A stretch of DNA of 64,000 nucleotides from Dendrophyllia cribrosa (GCA_024195265.1 JAJLRJ010000006.1:13958139-14022138); one strand, 5' to 3'; positions 21,802 through 32,622 are shown, counted from the first letter of the stretch. Translations and numbers: made by a program. Notes: a model not told the origin generated them from the letters alone.

Positions 21802-22555
21802 GGTGGCCAAATACAGTTTTGAGGGACAATAAATTTCCTTACGTGCGCATGTCACGCAAGCAATACCGCGCAAGCAAACAACAACGAAGCTCTGACCTCG
21901 TGCACGCAGCCGCGCGCGCAGATAAGTGAATGGCCGTGGTGTATGCAGTACTGCGCATGCTCGGAGATCGTACGAAATGTTTTCTTGGTCGTGAATTTCT
22001 CGAAATCTAGCCGTACGACCTATGCTCAATTTTTGATATTTTTAAATATACATCAACATCAATCTGCAGACAATTTTTTTCTCAAAATCTGTAAGACAGA
22101 TTTTAATAAATATTTTTCAAAATTCCTATTTTTGATATTTTCGTTGATATGTGAAAAACTCTCTTACAGATTTTTGTTTCAACTTGTAAGAACGTTTATT
22201 TTTATCCAAAGTTTAAATGGTGAGATTTTGAGGTAGGGTCGTACAGGTGATTTTTGAGTAAAACGTCCTCATAGAATTAGAACCCAGTCTTCTGACAACC
22301 ACTCAGTCGCTTGTTTTGAGCCGCTTCTAACCAGAGGATGGTGAAATTTCAAACACCCACTGTCTTGTACGATGGTTTTGACTTTGTAATTGTAATAGCC
22401 GTGGTGTACTGCGTACACCACGGCTATTCACTTATCTGCGCGCGCGGCTGCGTGCACGAGGTTAGAGCTTCGTTGTTGTTTGCTCGCGCGGTATTGCTTG
22501 CGTGACACGCGCGCGTAAGGAAATTTATTGTCCCTCAAAACTGTATTCGGCCACC
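21802..22555. mobile_element. TTAA (Kolobok/piggyBac-type target) element with ~150-bp TIRs
   Basis: Flanked by TTAA on both sides (21798-21801, 22556-22559). The ends ggtggccaaatacagttttg and its mirror caaaactgtattcggccacc continue inward about 150 bp through gggacaataaatttcctta and a CpG-rich cgcgcgcag stretch. There is no transposase ORF. A TTAA target with ggtggc ends recurs at 24.6, 28.7 and 30.3 kb; the superfamily name is inference. Confidence 0.8.
22394..22428. repeat. 35-nt palindrome (16-bp stem, 3-nt loop)
   Basis: aatagccgtggtgtac, then tgc, then the exact inverse complement, in the right arm of the TTAA element. The left arm has a related but unpaired aatggccgtggtgtatgcag. Confidence 0.9.
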
Positions 22556-22719
22556 TTAAGCATTCAAGACATATTTCCACACTTCCACAGTGGGCAACTT
22601 AATCAGTATTCAAGACATATTTCCACATTTCTACACTTCCACAGTGGGCAACTTAAGTCAGTATTCAAGACATATTTCTACATTTCCACACATTTCCACA
22701 CTTGCACAGTTGGCAACTA

Positions 22720-23661
22720 ACCCCTCGGTCACATTCGCGCTTGAGATCGCTGTCAAGCATGCTTGCTTACGACGTCAGTCAAGCAAGCCGGAGCAAGTGC
22801 TAGAAACTTAAGCAAGTGCATCGTGGTCACATTGTAAATCCACCGCTTGCTTGAGTTGCCTGTTAAACGCAATGGATGGCCATCTGGTGCTTTTGGTTTT
22901 TGATTTTATGTTACATCAATTGCGCGTATTCAAGTCTAAGAAGATTCAGGGCTATACGTCGAAGGAGAAGACTGTACTTTCTTCTCCGCCTTGTGAATAT
23001 AAATCTCTCGCCTGAAACCTTTACGACGTATTCGCTTCACTCGTTGCAACTAACGGGGAAAGTGCATTTTTGTCACTTTCTCGGCTTTGGATGAAACTGT
23101 GCGTGGAACAGTAGCCATAGTGGAATGTATAGAAAACTGAGTTCGGTACAAAACCTTCGACGAATGGTTGAGGAAACGTGTCATGCGGCGCCGGCGGCGG
23201 TGGATAAGTACCTGTATAATTAGTAAAATTGAAAGTTCGCTAAACCCAAATTGGCAATGAACTGGTATGGTCATAAGGCGACGGCGTTTTTGACATTTTC
23301 AAATGAAATGCAAGGTGAAAAAACTTTTTCTCTACGAAAACAAAAGCCAAAACTCACGCGTGACGCTCGACTGAAACTTCTAGTCAACCAAAAAGGTCAA
23401 GATGTCAAAAATACTGCTTATTGGTCAATTCGAACAAAACCAATTAAATTTGTTTACCAAGCACAGCTCAAGAGCACTTCTGTATGCTCTTAAGCTTAGC
23501 TGCGGATCTTTTGAAGATTCAGCTACTCCGCCTTCTTTTTCAAGCAAGCAAGCAGTGCCGCACTAGGTCGGTCACACCTGTAACGAGCTAGGGATTTGCT
23601 AGGTAAACAAAAATTGGTCAAGCAAGCAAGGTTCTAGCGCGAAGGAATGTGACCGAGGGGT
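22720..23661. mobile_element. 942-bp TIR element inserted at TA
   Basis: Ends acccctcggtcacattcgcgc and, reverse-complemented, acccctcggtcacattccttcgcgc, flanked by TA (22718-22719, 23662-23663). Excision restores ggcaacTAattagtattcaag, close to the neighbouring minisatellite units (ggcaacttaatcagtattc). An alternative reading is a TAA duplication with one unpaired base. Internal frames include an Arg-rich RRRRRLYFLL stretch reminiscent of Harbinger-type proteins, too short to call. Confidence 0.75.
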
Positions 23662-24297
23662 TAATTAGTATTCAAGACATATTTCTACATTTCCACACTT
23701 CCGCACATTTCCACACTTCCGCAGTTGGAAACTTAAGTCAGTATTCTAGACATATTTCTACATTTCCACCCTTCCACACTTCCACAGTGCATTATTTACA
23801 GGCATAAATTTGTTCTGCATACACTAATTATGACTATAACTTTGCTTTTGGTTCATTCCTTTCTGATGACGCGTTCTGTGCTCTTCTACCCGAAGTAAAA
23901 GCCAAAAAATTACCATTGCTAAAGTTTTCGTTTCTCCTCTTTAATGTGTTGGGTTGGATTCTTTTGCAATTAAAATTTACCTACCTTTAGAAGATACATC
24001 AGAGAATAAAACTTGTAAAATTCATCGTGATTGGGGCGTATTTCTATGTTAAAAATCCGATCGAAGTGGCAACTCGCCGTCAGAGGATGCAACGGAAGCG
24101 GACAGGGCTGAAAAGCGACTGCGCATGCGTTTATTTGACGCCGCGATCGGCGTGAATTTGTGTTTCAACCGAACAAAGGATCTTCGTAGAGCAATACCGT
24201 CGTTCTGCAGTTATTTTTGTCTCCTTCTAGTTGTTGTTTCTTCCCGACGCGGTTAATTTGTGTTCCTACAGTCACACTTTAGTGGTCCTATTAAAAC

Positions 24298-25679
24298 ATG
24301 GAGGTTAGAAACCTGATAAAAGGTAAGAAATTTTAAAACATAGTATCATTGCTCCACGAAACTAGAGCTTATGTCATGTAAGCATATATTCATTCCTTAT
24401 CCTAATTTCGATAATTAATGTGGCCTTTTAGCATCAAAATAGGGAACAGAAAACAAAAAGGAAATGAAATTAACGTCGTCTTAACTTTTTGACTCAAACA
24501 ACCTTTCTCTGCTGGGAAATTAGCTTGTTCATTTCAAGCTTATGGCGCCAGAGATTCGAACTCTACGAGCAGATCTATAAATATACATTTGTGTAAGCGT
24601 AAGTTAAGGTGGCTGGACACAGTTTCACTGTACCTATGCGTCATTCATTGTCATTTTAAAACCACTAACGTGTGGGCGCCCAAAGTTGGTGAGGCATACG
24701 ATTAAGCAACAAGCTATATATTTTGATATTTTTGTTGAGCGTTTAGGGTGTTGCCATGGCAACACGGTGGATTGTAAATCAGCCTGCAATATTTGGTTTC
24801 GTTTATTTTCAGAAAATCTAGTCATTAGATTTTGTCCATCATTTGTCTACAGTAAACTCGTAAAAATATTCGCATGTTAACACTGGTCTCATGTAATTTT
24901 GACAGAGGGATCTTCCGTAATTTGTGGTTTAATATGTTTACGTTTTGTAAAATTCTTCTCTGTTAGATTTCAAATTTTTGATAGTAGGCGAGTTCGGCAT
25001 ATTCGGAACTATTATTGTGCCAAATTTCGTGAAATTCTAATGAGTGGTTCCGTAGAAATCAGCATGTTTCCGAGGAAAGTCGCTAAAACATCCAGTCACA
25101 ATTTTTTGGTCAACTGTGCATGCGTTGCATTTCACTGGGTTCTCGATCCAAAGACAAAAACAACCAAAAAGGCAGTGTCATTTCTTCAATGGTTCTATAA
25201 ATTACAGGGGATCTAGGGGGAGGGTGCAGGGGGTGCGCACCCCCCCCCCCCCCTGAGATGACCTAGTCTGCGTTGTTCGCTTTTAAAATTTGTTTACGTC
25301 ACCCTTCAGTTACGTCATTCCTTAGAGGTGCACCCCCTCCTAAGAAAAATCCTGGATCCGCCCCTGAATTATCTATTGATTTGACAAACAGTTTTACGAA
25401 CAACAAATTGTTTGATTTTAAGACGAAAAACAACACTTTGCGATCCACGCTGAGCAAAATAAAATGATCGCTGAATAGGCGCCACGTTTGTTTTTCTCAA
25501 AACTCTGCGCACGCTGACTCACGTAAGCAGCTGAATTTGAAGAGCGCGCGCAAACTGTGTTCAGCCACCTTAAGCTTAATATGCTGCAAACTTCAACTGT
25601 TCCGACAGAAAATGAATACAAGCAGTACCGAAGAAAATTCCCAGTCGCATATCAGATTTTATTGGATCTCAAATCGTAA
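24298..25679 (+). CDS. Candidate two-exon microgene (31 aa)
   Basis: Exon 1 (24298-24322): ATG in an aaaacATGG context, eight codons and one base, then donor AAAG|gtaaga. Exon 2 (25609-25679): acceptor ctgttccgacag, then a frame open to TAA 25677-25679. The joined product is MEVRNLIK + ENEYKQYRRKFPVAYQILLDLKS, basic, with no recognised family. A GC-richer promoter-like region (24060-24290) precedes it and an aataaa lies just after the stop (about 25702). The intron holds the TTAA element and a nested MITE. The open second exon alone could be chance; donor, acceptor, phase and polyadenylation signal together raise the odds. It could also be a 5' UTR exon pair or a non-coding transcript. Confidence 0.3.
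24608..25569. mobile_element. 962-bp TTAA element
   Basis: TTAA at 24604-24607 and 25570-25573. Ends ggtggctggacacagttt and, reverse-complemented, ggtggctgaacacagttt. A 105-codon frame inside (24899-25216) has no motif. A younger MITE sits within at 25205-25366. Confidence 0.8.
25205..25366. mobile_element. 162-bp hAT-like MITE
   Basis: Ends caggggatctaggggg and, reverse-complemented, caggggcggatccagg, the latter a terminus seen in many animal hAT-like MITEs. AATTA occurs on both sides, shorter than the usual 8-bp hAT duplication, so the flank is ambiguous. A C-tract lies inside (about 25239-25253). Confidence 0.65.
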
Positions 25680-25729
25680 TTATTGATTAATAACATAAAC
25701 TTTAATAAATTAACCCAATTTATTAATTT

Positions 25730-26400
25730 ACACGATCCCACAAGCTGTATTTAAACTTAACTGCTGGAAATCCGAACAAGAAAAAAGCAAAGTAAAACAC
25801 AATGAAAAGACATCAGATCAATAAAAAACAACCAGTGAAATGCTGACTTTGGAACTTCTCACATCTGGTGGTGATATCATAAGCAAGCGCTGCTTCTCTC
25901 GTTCAAAACTTCTTCTTTTGGAGACAGCTGTTTTCTAAATTCATTAACATACTTCAAGTATACAGTTTTTGTCTAAACATATAAAGAATTTGTTAAGAAA
26001 AGGGACAGAAAAAATAAAAATATATCAATTTTTAATACACTTTTAATTTAATTATTTATTAAAATGTTTTTTTACTTAATTTTATTTTTGTAATGATATA
26101 AATCTGATTAATTTTATTAGTAAAAATGTGCTTACCTTAACCTCTTATAAAATGTTCTTATATTGTTTACAAAAGCAAGACACATTTTGTAAACAAAACT
26201 CAGTTAATATTAAATGACCATACAATCTATCATGTAATCACTGATTTTGTTCATTTATGTTTGAGTTTTATGAAGAAACCATAATAATAGCATAAAATTA
26301 TGCGGGGCGGGTCATACTTTGACAGGGGATGGAAGAGGACAAAAGAGAAGAAAGAAAACAGCTAATGATATTGGTTTTATTTTTTTGGCTCTTTAACACT
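25730..26400. other. Very AT-rich stretch, no gene seen
   Basis: Long T/A runs with no open frame. A short segment near 25820 (atcaataaaaaacaaccagtg) has a diverged relative near 27338. Confidence 0.5.
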
Positions 26401-26403
26401 CGT

Positions 26404-27266
26404 ACCATATTTCCTGGAATAATAGCCGGGGGCAATTATTAGTTTTCAATCAAAAAAGAGGCAATTATTCGAGGGGAGGCGACTAGTGGACTGAGGAGTG
26501 TTTTTATCATAGATATGTTAAAAGGGTTAATTACTACACTAGTTTCTGTTATGGATATCTTTGGAATGCATGTATTCAGATAAGACCTTTTAAGTGTTCC
26601 CCTGTCACGATCATTTATTCCTGTGTTATCCTTTGTAAAAGCAAGAGCAACCCACCCTCCTCACCCGGTTTAGGGTGTTGTCTCTTGAGCTATGTCACTT
26701 TTGAATAAACATCCGTTTAACCCCATCTACTGAGTCTGTTTGTGGTAGTAATTGCGGTTATTTCAAATATTGCTCGCTGGAAGTGCTAATCTGCTAAATA
26801 TAGTAAGAGAGTTCCAAAAAAATAAATGAAAGAGTGACAAATACATGTGTGTCACTATATTTGAAAACCTATATGAAACTATGCTTTTGTACCTTTTCTG
26901 TAATGATTGTTATTGTAACGATTACATCAAAACTTGTTTCCTACACTAGAAGTAAAATTCTTAACCTGACTGGGAGGAGGTGAAACAAATCAATCAATCA
27001 ATCCTTTATTTAACGTGGTCAGTACGCTTAGCTTAAGAGCCAGTTTCCAGGTATGCCATGAAAATAATAAAGATAAAAGATACAAAATAAAACTTCATTA
27101 GAAGTGTATAAATTTAAGATAAGCTATTATTAAAAAAAACAAGAAGAAGGGGATGGGTGGCGATTAATTGAGGGCGATCATTATTTCAAATATTTCCAAC
27201 AAAGGGGGGCAATTATCTGAGGAGGGTGATTAATCAAGGGACGGCTATTATCCTAGAAAATATGGT
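26404..27266. mobile_element. 863-bp TIR element with accatattt ends
   Basis: Left accatatttcctggaataat and right (reverse complement) accatattttctaggataat, followed by agcc on both sides. Subterminal ggcaattatt and aggggagg motifs repeat at both ends. Inside near 26990 is a tcaatcaatcaatcctttat stretch like the tail of a retroposon on the minus strand. No target duplication was identified. Confidence 0.7.
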
Positions 27267-27837
27267 CCAAATTATTGGGGGGCAGATGTAATGTATGGGG
27301 AGAGGGGCGGGGGGGGGGGGGGGGGGGGGGACTTCAGTTCAATAAAAAACAGCCAGTGACATTGTAATGGTTTTATTGTTTGCAAGCCTGGCAGTATTAG
27401 TCAGGGATAGACAGTGGTTGTAAATGACAAAATATTAATGTATTAAAAAAAATGTTATAATAGTTTCTTCCGGGAGGGTGTAGAGGCAGGGGCATAGGGT
27501 TAAAAATGTGGAGGTTTGTCTTAATATCTAACTTATAATATCTGGAAGGCAAAATAGTAATATAGACTAGCAAAAATGCTGACATGCATTTCTTTATAAC
27601 CCCTTTCAGGTGGATGAAGGACTTGCAACCTGTTCCAGGAAAGCAGTGTAAAAGACAAGCACTAAACAGCTGACAAAAACCACTTTTGTATTAATATATT
27701 TAATAAAAAATAAAAATTTTAATGAAACCACATGCCGTACAGTTTGATTTGGTTACCAGAGAAAGGGGAATCTCCCTTTTTTAAAAAGATTATATTGTCC
27801 AGTTTCGTATTTAGTCCATCAACCAATCTGCCTCTAG
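27267..27837. other. G-tract then AT-rich sequence, no gene seen
   Basis: A G homopolymer lies at about 27309-27330. The rest has no supported frame or element end. Confidence 0.5.
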
Positions 27838-28251
27838 TCAAACAAAAGCCAATAAAAAACTGGTTTCAGCAGGCTTAAGTAAACATAAGATAAAGAGCTT
27901 TATGTCAAATATGTTTTTCTTTAGCATGATCAATAAAATATAAAAGTAAGACATCACCCTTTCAGGAGGATTATAATCTTGTACATTTTGGAACAGCTCA
28001 TCTGCCGTTTTGTAGCATTGTTTGTACCACCTCACACCAGAATGATAAGTAGGTACATCGGATCCAATACGGTCAAACATTGGAAAACTTCTTTCCGGAA
28101 TGTTTTGGCTGTGTTGCTGGTTTGAGTGGACAGGCGCAAAGGCTATTGGTTTCGATTGGTTTCTCGAATATTCCTCCCTGTGCCGCGTACAGGCCCAACC
28201 ATCCGTGTTTCCGCCAACATATCTCGAAAAAGTCGAACTGAATCTTCTCAT
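27838..28251 (-). CDS. Hypothetical protein or first exon
   Basis: ATG 28251 opens a 137-codon frame. The first ~95 residues are hydrophilic with many Arg, Ser, Tyr (RRFSSTFSRYVGG at the start, DVPTYHSGVRWYKQCYKTA later). At about 27968 there is a donor-like GAAAGG|gtgatg. Read through, the rest becomes a hydrophobic segment (SYFYILLIML) that could be intron or a membrane helix. I favour a first coding exon ending near 27968, because composition changes exactly there and the region above 28251 is GC-richer like a promoter. No later exon was found and no family is recognised. Confidence 0.35.
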   Translation of the reverse strand: MRRFSSTFSRYVGGNTDGWACTRHREEYSRNQSKPIAFAPVHSNQQHSQNIPERSFPMFDRIGSDVPTYHSGVRWYKQCYKTADELFQNVQDYNPPERVMSYFYILLIMLKKNIFDIKLFILCLLKPAETSFLLAFV

Positions 28252-28737
28252 TTTCCCTCTATAATTTTATCCTGTTCGAGTCTTATTGTGGAACCAGCAA
28301 GTTTGTCCATCGAAAAATTAGATAAATTGGGATGAAAGTTGAAGCAACTGGCAACCCGCACAAGCTGCATTTCGCGCCGCGGACTCGTCACTTCGCAGAA
28401 AATTTTCAAGCGGTGTACAGCAAAAAAAGTTTGGTGTACAAAACATACGTTGTGTCTCTTTAACTGGACTAACTGTTATGAAAGTTTCGAGCTAAAGTTT
28501 GCAGGATAACTCTTGATCTACATAACAAACGTAGCGGCCTTCACATTTTTTGTAGTGCCGCGAAAATTTACTCACGTACGAGCGGACTCGATAACGCTTT
28601 TTAACACGAGAACAAATTTTGTAAACGTTCAACACACCCTAATTTTTCTTTAAATGGTTTTTTTTTTACTCGAAAATACTGATAAATTTATTATCTTTTT
28701 AAAACTGACCTTATCTTTTGAGTTTAAGGTGATTCCT

Positions 28738-29508
28738 CAGTATTGCACTGCGCATCCTGTACTGCGCATAACACACGTAATTCGCAACATCGGCAGCATT
28801 AAAACATGGCTGCTTTTTTGGCCGGAAACCTCACCAGGCATAAAAATGGGCGCTTCATAAAATCATCAGTGAAAAAAAGAACTGAAATTTTGTTTCAAGA
28901 TCTAGAGAGAAAAAGAAAATCAAACGACAGTGTAAGCGCCTGCAAGGCCTGCAAGCTCGTTAGAAAATACGACTGTCTTTTTCTCTCTAACGAGCATGGT
29001 GACCTATATTTTTTATTGCATCATTTTGATGTTAAATTAATGCTTTTTAAGTTAAAAAAGTTAAAAAAAAATTCCTCGACAGGAAAAAAAGATATCGCTA
29101 AAAACGTTCTCAAATCAGTTACTCGTGGGAGCAAATTGATGACCTTGAAAACATGGGCGCGAGGAATGTTTTGAGTCCGTGTCATTTGAAGATGTGTGAC
29201 TTTTTTACAACTTTTATTTCAAAGTGTTCCCATATGGTGGAGACTTTAACCTATCAAGTTTTTTTTGAAGAATTGTAAACTTTGCTTTCACGGGTTACCG
29301 GGAAAAGAAACATGAACCGATCAAATAATGACGTGCGTGATCGGTATTGCTATAGGCATAAATGGGGCAACATTGGTCCATCATATCTCTTTACCGAGCA
29401 TGGTGACCTATCTTTCTTATTGAATTTTTCGAAACAACTTATGGTAGGGAGCTGTTAGGGAAAATTTTAAAAAAATCGTTCGACAACTTTTATTTCTGAG
29501 GAATCACC
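28738..29508. mobile_element. 771-bp TTAA element with coding remnant
   Basis: TTAA at 28734-28737 and 29509-29512. Ends ggtgattcctcag and, reverse-complemented, ggtgattcctcagaaa. It differs from the ggtggct elements in the last bases but has the same target and ggtg start. Confidence 0.8.
28806..29174 (+). pseudogene. 122-aa ORF inside the TTAA element, likely transposase N-terminal remnant
   Basis: It opens MAAFLAGNLTRHKNGRFIKS, followed by a very basic stretch and CKACK, then a hydrophobic segment and a Lys-rich tail. A short basic leader followed by a Cys pair would suit the DNA-binding start of a transposase whose catalytic part has been deleted. Family not recognised; the second half may be non-coding. 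Confidence 0.35.
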
Positions 29509-29512
29509 TTAA

Positions 29513-29774
29513 ATCCCAAACAATTTTTTCCCCTGAATTGCAGTCATTTTGAACCCCCCGCGCTTGAGCCCACGTTCATTGCCGCGGGCCACTGGCGCGT
29601 GCGCAGTCGTTTTTCAGCCCTGTCACGGAAGCGTATTGCCTAGCACTAGACTCAGTCTCCAGCCGTGGGTGTCTCGATGCGCCCGCGATTCTCGGCTGGA
29701 TGCATGGGTTCAGAAACTTGCAGGGGGATAAATTAGCGGGGTATTTGCATAAATAAACAAAGATGACGGACTCT
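29513..29774. other. GC-rich 5' flank of the RecQ fragment
   Basis: CpG-containing sequence (cgcgggccactggcgcgtgcgc) precedes the helicase fragment and may be the promoter or UTR copied with it. No independent gene. Confidence 0.4.
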
Positions 29775-30244
29775 ACAAACTTTAACAGTATAGGTTTGAA
29801 AAGGCTTGCTGGTACGCGCTTCAGAAGTTTGGGTTTGATCATTTCAAGGAGAAACAGAGTCTTGCTATGAAGGAACTTATTTTGGGACGAGATGCATTTG
29901 TCATTCTGCCGACTGGTTCGGGTAAATCCTTAATTTTTCAAGCATTTCCACTAGTGTTGGATCACTTCGAAGGAAACCAAAGTTCGCATCAATCTATTGC
30001 TGTGGTCATTTCTCCACTTCTTTCGTTGATGAAAGATCAGGTCATTTACCTACAAAGCAAAGGTATAAAGGCAGCTTATCTAGGAGAAGGACAAGAGGAC
30101 GAAACGGTGAAGGACGGTGTTGAGAAGGGTGAATAGTTCACCGGAAACTGTCCTCGCCACGAGTCGCTGGCGCAAAATGTTGTCAAGCCCAGTCTATCAA
30201 CAAAATCTACGCTTGATTGCTGTAGATGAAGCACACTGTAAAAA
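29775..30244 (+). pseudogene. RecQ-like DNA helicase fragment, frameshifted
   Basis: From an acceptor-like ctttaacag the frame gives FEKACWYALQKFGFDHFKEK, then motif I LPTGSGKSLIFQ, motif Ia region VVISPLLSLMKDQV, and GIKAAYLGEGQ. After VEKGE an in-frame TAG ends it. Shifting frame resumes SSPETVLATSRWRKMLSS and motif II AVDEAHC. A small deletion near 30130 therefore broke the gene. RecQ helicases continue for several hundred residues (motifs III-VI, RQC); here homology stops shortly after DEAHC, where a TTAA element begins at 30256. It is the longer of two RecQ fragments in the window, on the same strand. Confidence 0.8.
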
Positions 30245-30259
30245 GTTTCCAAAAGTTAA

Positions 30260-30599
30260 GGTGGCTCTGAACCCTATGTACAGAATTTTTTTAAACTTTG
30301 CAAAACGTTGTATCTTAACATGCCAATTACAATTCGATAATACAAAATGGGGGTCATCCAGCTCGTTTTTTAGTTATAAGAACGTAAAGCTAAAATTAAG
30401 GGTGTCTTTTATAACAGGTTATACTGTTACTATAGTAACCTGTTACATCATAAAAGAGACCACAACTTGTTCACCAATGATTGGGCATTTGTTTGATACC
30501 ATTATTGAAGCATCAACTGATAAAGAATTATAGTATTGATCCATCAAAGTATAGGTGATGGAAAATTCTGGGAACTATTGCTAGCCACCTTAAATTAGA
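30260..30599. mobile_element. 340-bp TTAA MITE ending the RecQ fragment
   Basis: TTAA at 30256-30259 and 30600-30603, with short ends ggtggct / agccacc. It begins 15 bp after the helicase DEAHC codons. Sequence beyond its right end does not resume the helicase frame, so a deletion accompanied or followed insertion. Confidence 0.7.
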
Positions 30600-30744
30600 A
30601 GAAATATCCGTATATTTGATTGCTTTGACTTATTGAATCCAACAAAAGGTTCGGCTGTCAGTAAAAGTTCTAATTTGCATATTTTGTTTACATCGCAATC
30701 CGAAGCCCATTTTGCATCGTCATAGCGTATTCTATTATATACTC

Positions 30745-30960
30745 TATTTATATAATATCGTCGTTGTCATGTCAGACATGTTGGCAGTCAGGCAATACCC
30801 AACTTGCTTCAAGGTTGGGTGTTTTGCTGTCAAAATTAATTTGCGAAAGGACGTATATCCTCGCGGAGATCATTTATTCACCTTTAGCGCGACTAGCGAA
30901 CGGTCAGAAGCCCATTAGAAATTTTTTCGCAAAATACAGATTCTGACTTGCTTAGTTTAC
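30745..30960. repeat. Segment duplicated at 32095-32240
   Basis: Shares gcgaaaggacg, tcctcg, gcgactagcgaacggtcag and tcgcaaa...acag with 32095-32240 in the same orientation, with small gaps. The hAT-like element lies between the two copies. Confidence 0.6.
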
Positions 30961-31354
30961 TCAGTATAGTTTGGTGGTTCACACTAGTGACATAATGACA
31001 CAACGGCAAGGTCACGCAAATGCAAAAAAAACCACTCTGTCTACATTTTTATGTCACCAATGTGGAGGGGATCATTGGGGCCTATAAGAAACCAAAAAAC
31101 CGCTCAAAATTTCCGTAAAAAACCGAAAAACCGCAATAAAATTAGATCAAAACCGAAAAACCGCCGAATATAATGATCGGTCGAACCTGTACATAACGGC
31201 CTTGAATTAAGCGGCCACGCTCTACAAGCGATTTCTATAAGCTCATCTTTCTTCTTTCATTTTAAACTCTTTTGCAATGAGGCAAAACTTCTATTGCCTT
31301 TTGTGGGCCACTTTTACTGACAACGTCACTTGGATGGCGCATCACGTGAACCTA

Positions 31355-31388
31355 CACGGGTTGATCGAGGTTAAATGATCAACCCGTG
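31355..31388. repeat. 12-bp-stem hairpin
   Basis: cacgggttgatc and gatcaacccgtg are exact inverse complements around a 10-nt loop (gaggttaaat). Confidence 0.85.
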
Positions 31389-31574
31389 ATGGAATAATAA
31401 ATGCTAACGCGTAACGTAATATTGCGGTAAGCTTATGTTATTGACACGGTTCATTATTTTTTTTTTAAATTAAACGTATTAAGGATTTTTGACAAACCCA
31501 AAAAGAAAACTCCAGTACATCACTTTCATAATGTTCAGTCCGAAGAAGAAAGAAGAAAAAAAGAAGGAAAAAAA

Positions 31575-31653
31575 GGAGATCCGAACGTGACTTGAACCTC
31601 GGGCCTTCCCGATGTCATTCCGCGCGCTAATCCACTCAGCTATCGTGATCACC
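31575..31653 (-). repeat. tRNA-derived SINE (or tRNA pseudogene)
   Basis: On the minus strand, ggtgatc...gatctcc can form an acceptor stem with one mismatch. tagctgagtgg matches the Pol III A box and ggttcaagtca the B box. The T arm is imperfect, so a working tRNA is unlikely. A pyrimidine-rich tract (minus strand) follows, as in SINE tails. Confidence 0.65.
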
Positions 31654-32240
31654 GACTTAGACCCTGATAATTTAATTACTTCAAGGTAGATACGCATCAA
31701 AACGCGTGTCTCGGTTGAAAAATCCTTTTAGGTCGATTCTAATGTTGCATTATTGAAAGACTCCAAATGCGAAACATCTTTAAGCTTGTTGTTGTTTATA
31801 CATATTCGTTTACAACAAATTAGTTATTGTTTTCGCTGGATTCACTCTGTTCTTGTTACGAAATGCATTCGTAACAAAGCATTATGTCATTAAGTTTACA
31901 CTGATGGTAGGAGCGAGTGAGTGCTCATTTGCATATCTGTCACCGTTCGCGATAACCCGTTCATTACGCATGCGTGTATTGACGGGTTAAAAACCGAAAA
32001 ACCGGAAATTTTGAGTGGAAAAACCGAAAAACCGATCTCAAAAATGATCAAAATCGAAAAACCGAAAACCCAATGTGCCTCCTCAATGTGAACAACACAG
32101 GATACTGACATGTCTGACAAAGAAAAAAACAATAAAGGCTTTGCGAAAGGACGGTTTTCCTCGTGGATATCGTGCGACTAGCGAACGGTCAGGAAGAAAA
32201 CTGGTTTGGTTTCGTTTGGTTTCGCAAAGTACAGTAAGCC

Positions 32241-32622
32241 GATTATAAACAACATGGCGGCGACACCTCTTTTATGCATCATGGGGGTAAGTACTGCTAC
32301 TGAGTGTCCCGCTTTTTCCCGCTCAGATGCTACTCCCGCTATCTCTATTGTCTCTACCGCGAAATCCCGATCCCCAATCGAACGCGAATACGTCATGTTG
32401 CACGCAGAAATATTTTGTAGTTTGTTTGTTTCTTTCAGTAATTAATGGTAAGAATCCTGGTTTTACCGGCTCTACTCGAGTTTCAGTGAACGTGAAAAAA
32501 TTGTCAATATTTCCTATTGAAAGAATTAATTTAAACTGGCGACCAACCATCACCTACCTAGTGCAATTACTGCAAGAACATGGACAAAATTTGCTATTTT
32601 CTCGGTCACGGCGTTCAAAGTA
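32241..32622. other. Possible first exon and frame, not joined
   Basis: ATG 32251 (acatggcggcg context) reads 11-12 codons to a consensus donor gg|gtaagt at 32287. A later frame (to TAG 32623) follows an acceptor ctttcag at 32440, but splicing these directly gives an immediate stop. Left as an unresolved hint. Confidence 0.2.

Larger units (their letters stand above)
21447..23905. mobile_element. Foldback element with minisatellite arms, interrupted by two later insertions
   Basis: Outer ends pair: ttggcttttacttcgggtag (21447) with ctacccgaagtaaaagccaa (to 23905), continuing through a region with ataattagtgtatgcagaac. The arms then become tandem units of ggaagtgtggaaatgtag ... tatgtcttgaatactgactta (about 60 bp), forward at 21566-21797 and inverted at 22560-22717 and 23664-23790. 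The two insertions listed below split it; removing them rejoins the units. Confidence 0.8.
31065..32082. mobile_element. hAT-like element rich in accgaaaaaccg, ~1 kb
   Basis: Ends gaggggatcattggg and, reverse-complemented, ggaggcacattggg are imperfect inverse copies. ccaatgtg (31057-31064) and tcaatgtg (32083-32090) look like an 8-bp duplication with one change, as in hAT elements. Both ends carry clusters of aaaccgaaaaaccgc, seven or more in all. There is no transposase ORF. A SINE and a hairpin sit inside. Confidence 0.55.

Noticed and set aside
31575..31653. Functional tRNA gene
   Set aside because: Acceptor stem and boxes are present, but the T arm is imperfect and a SINE-like tail follows.
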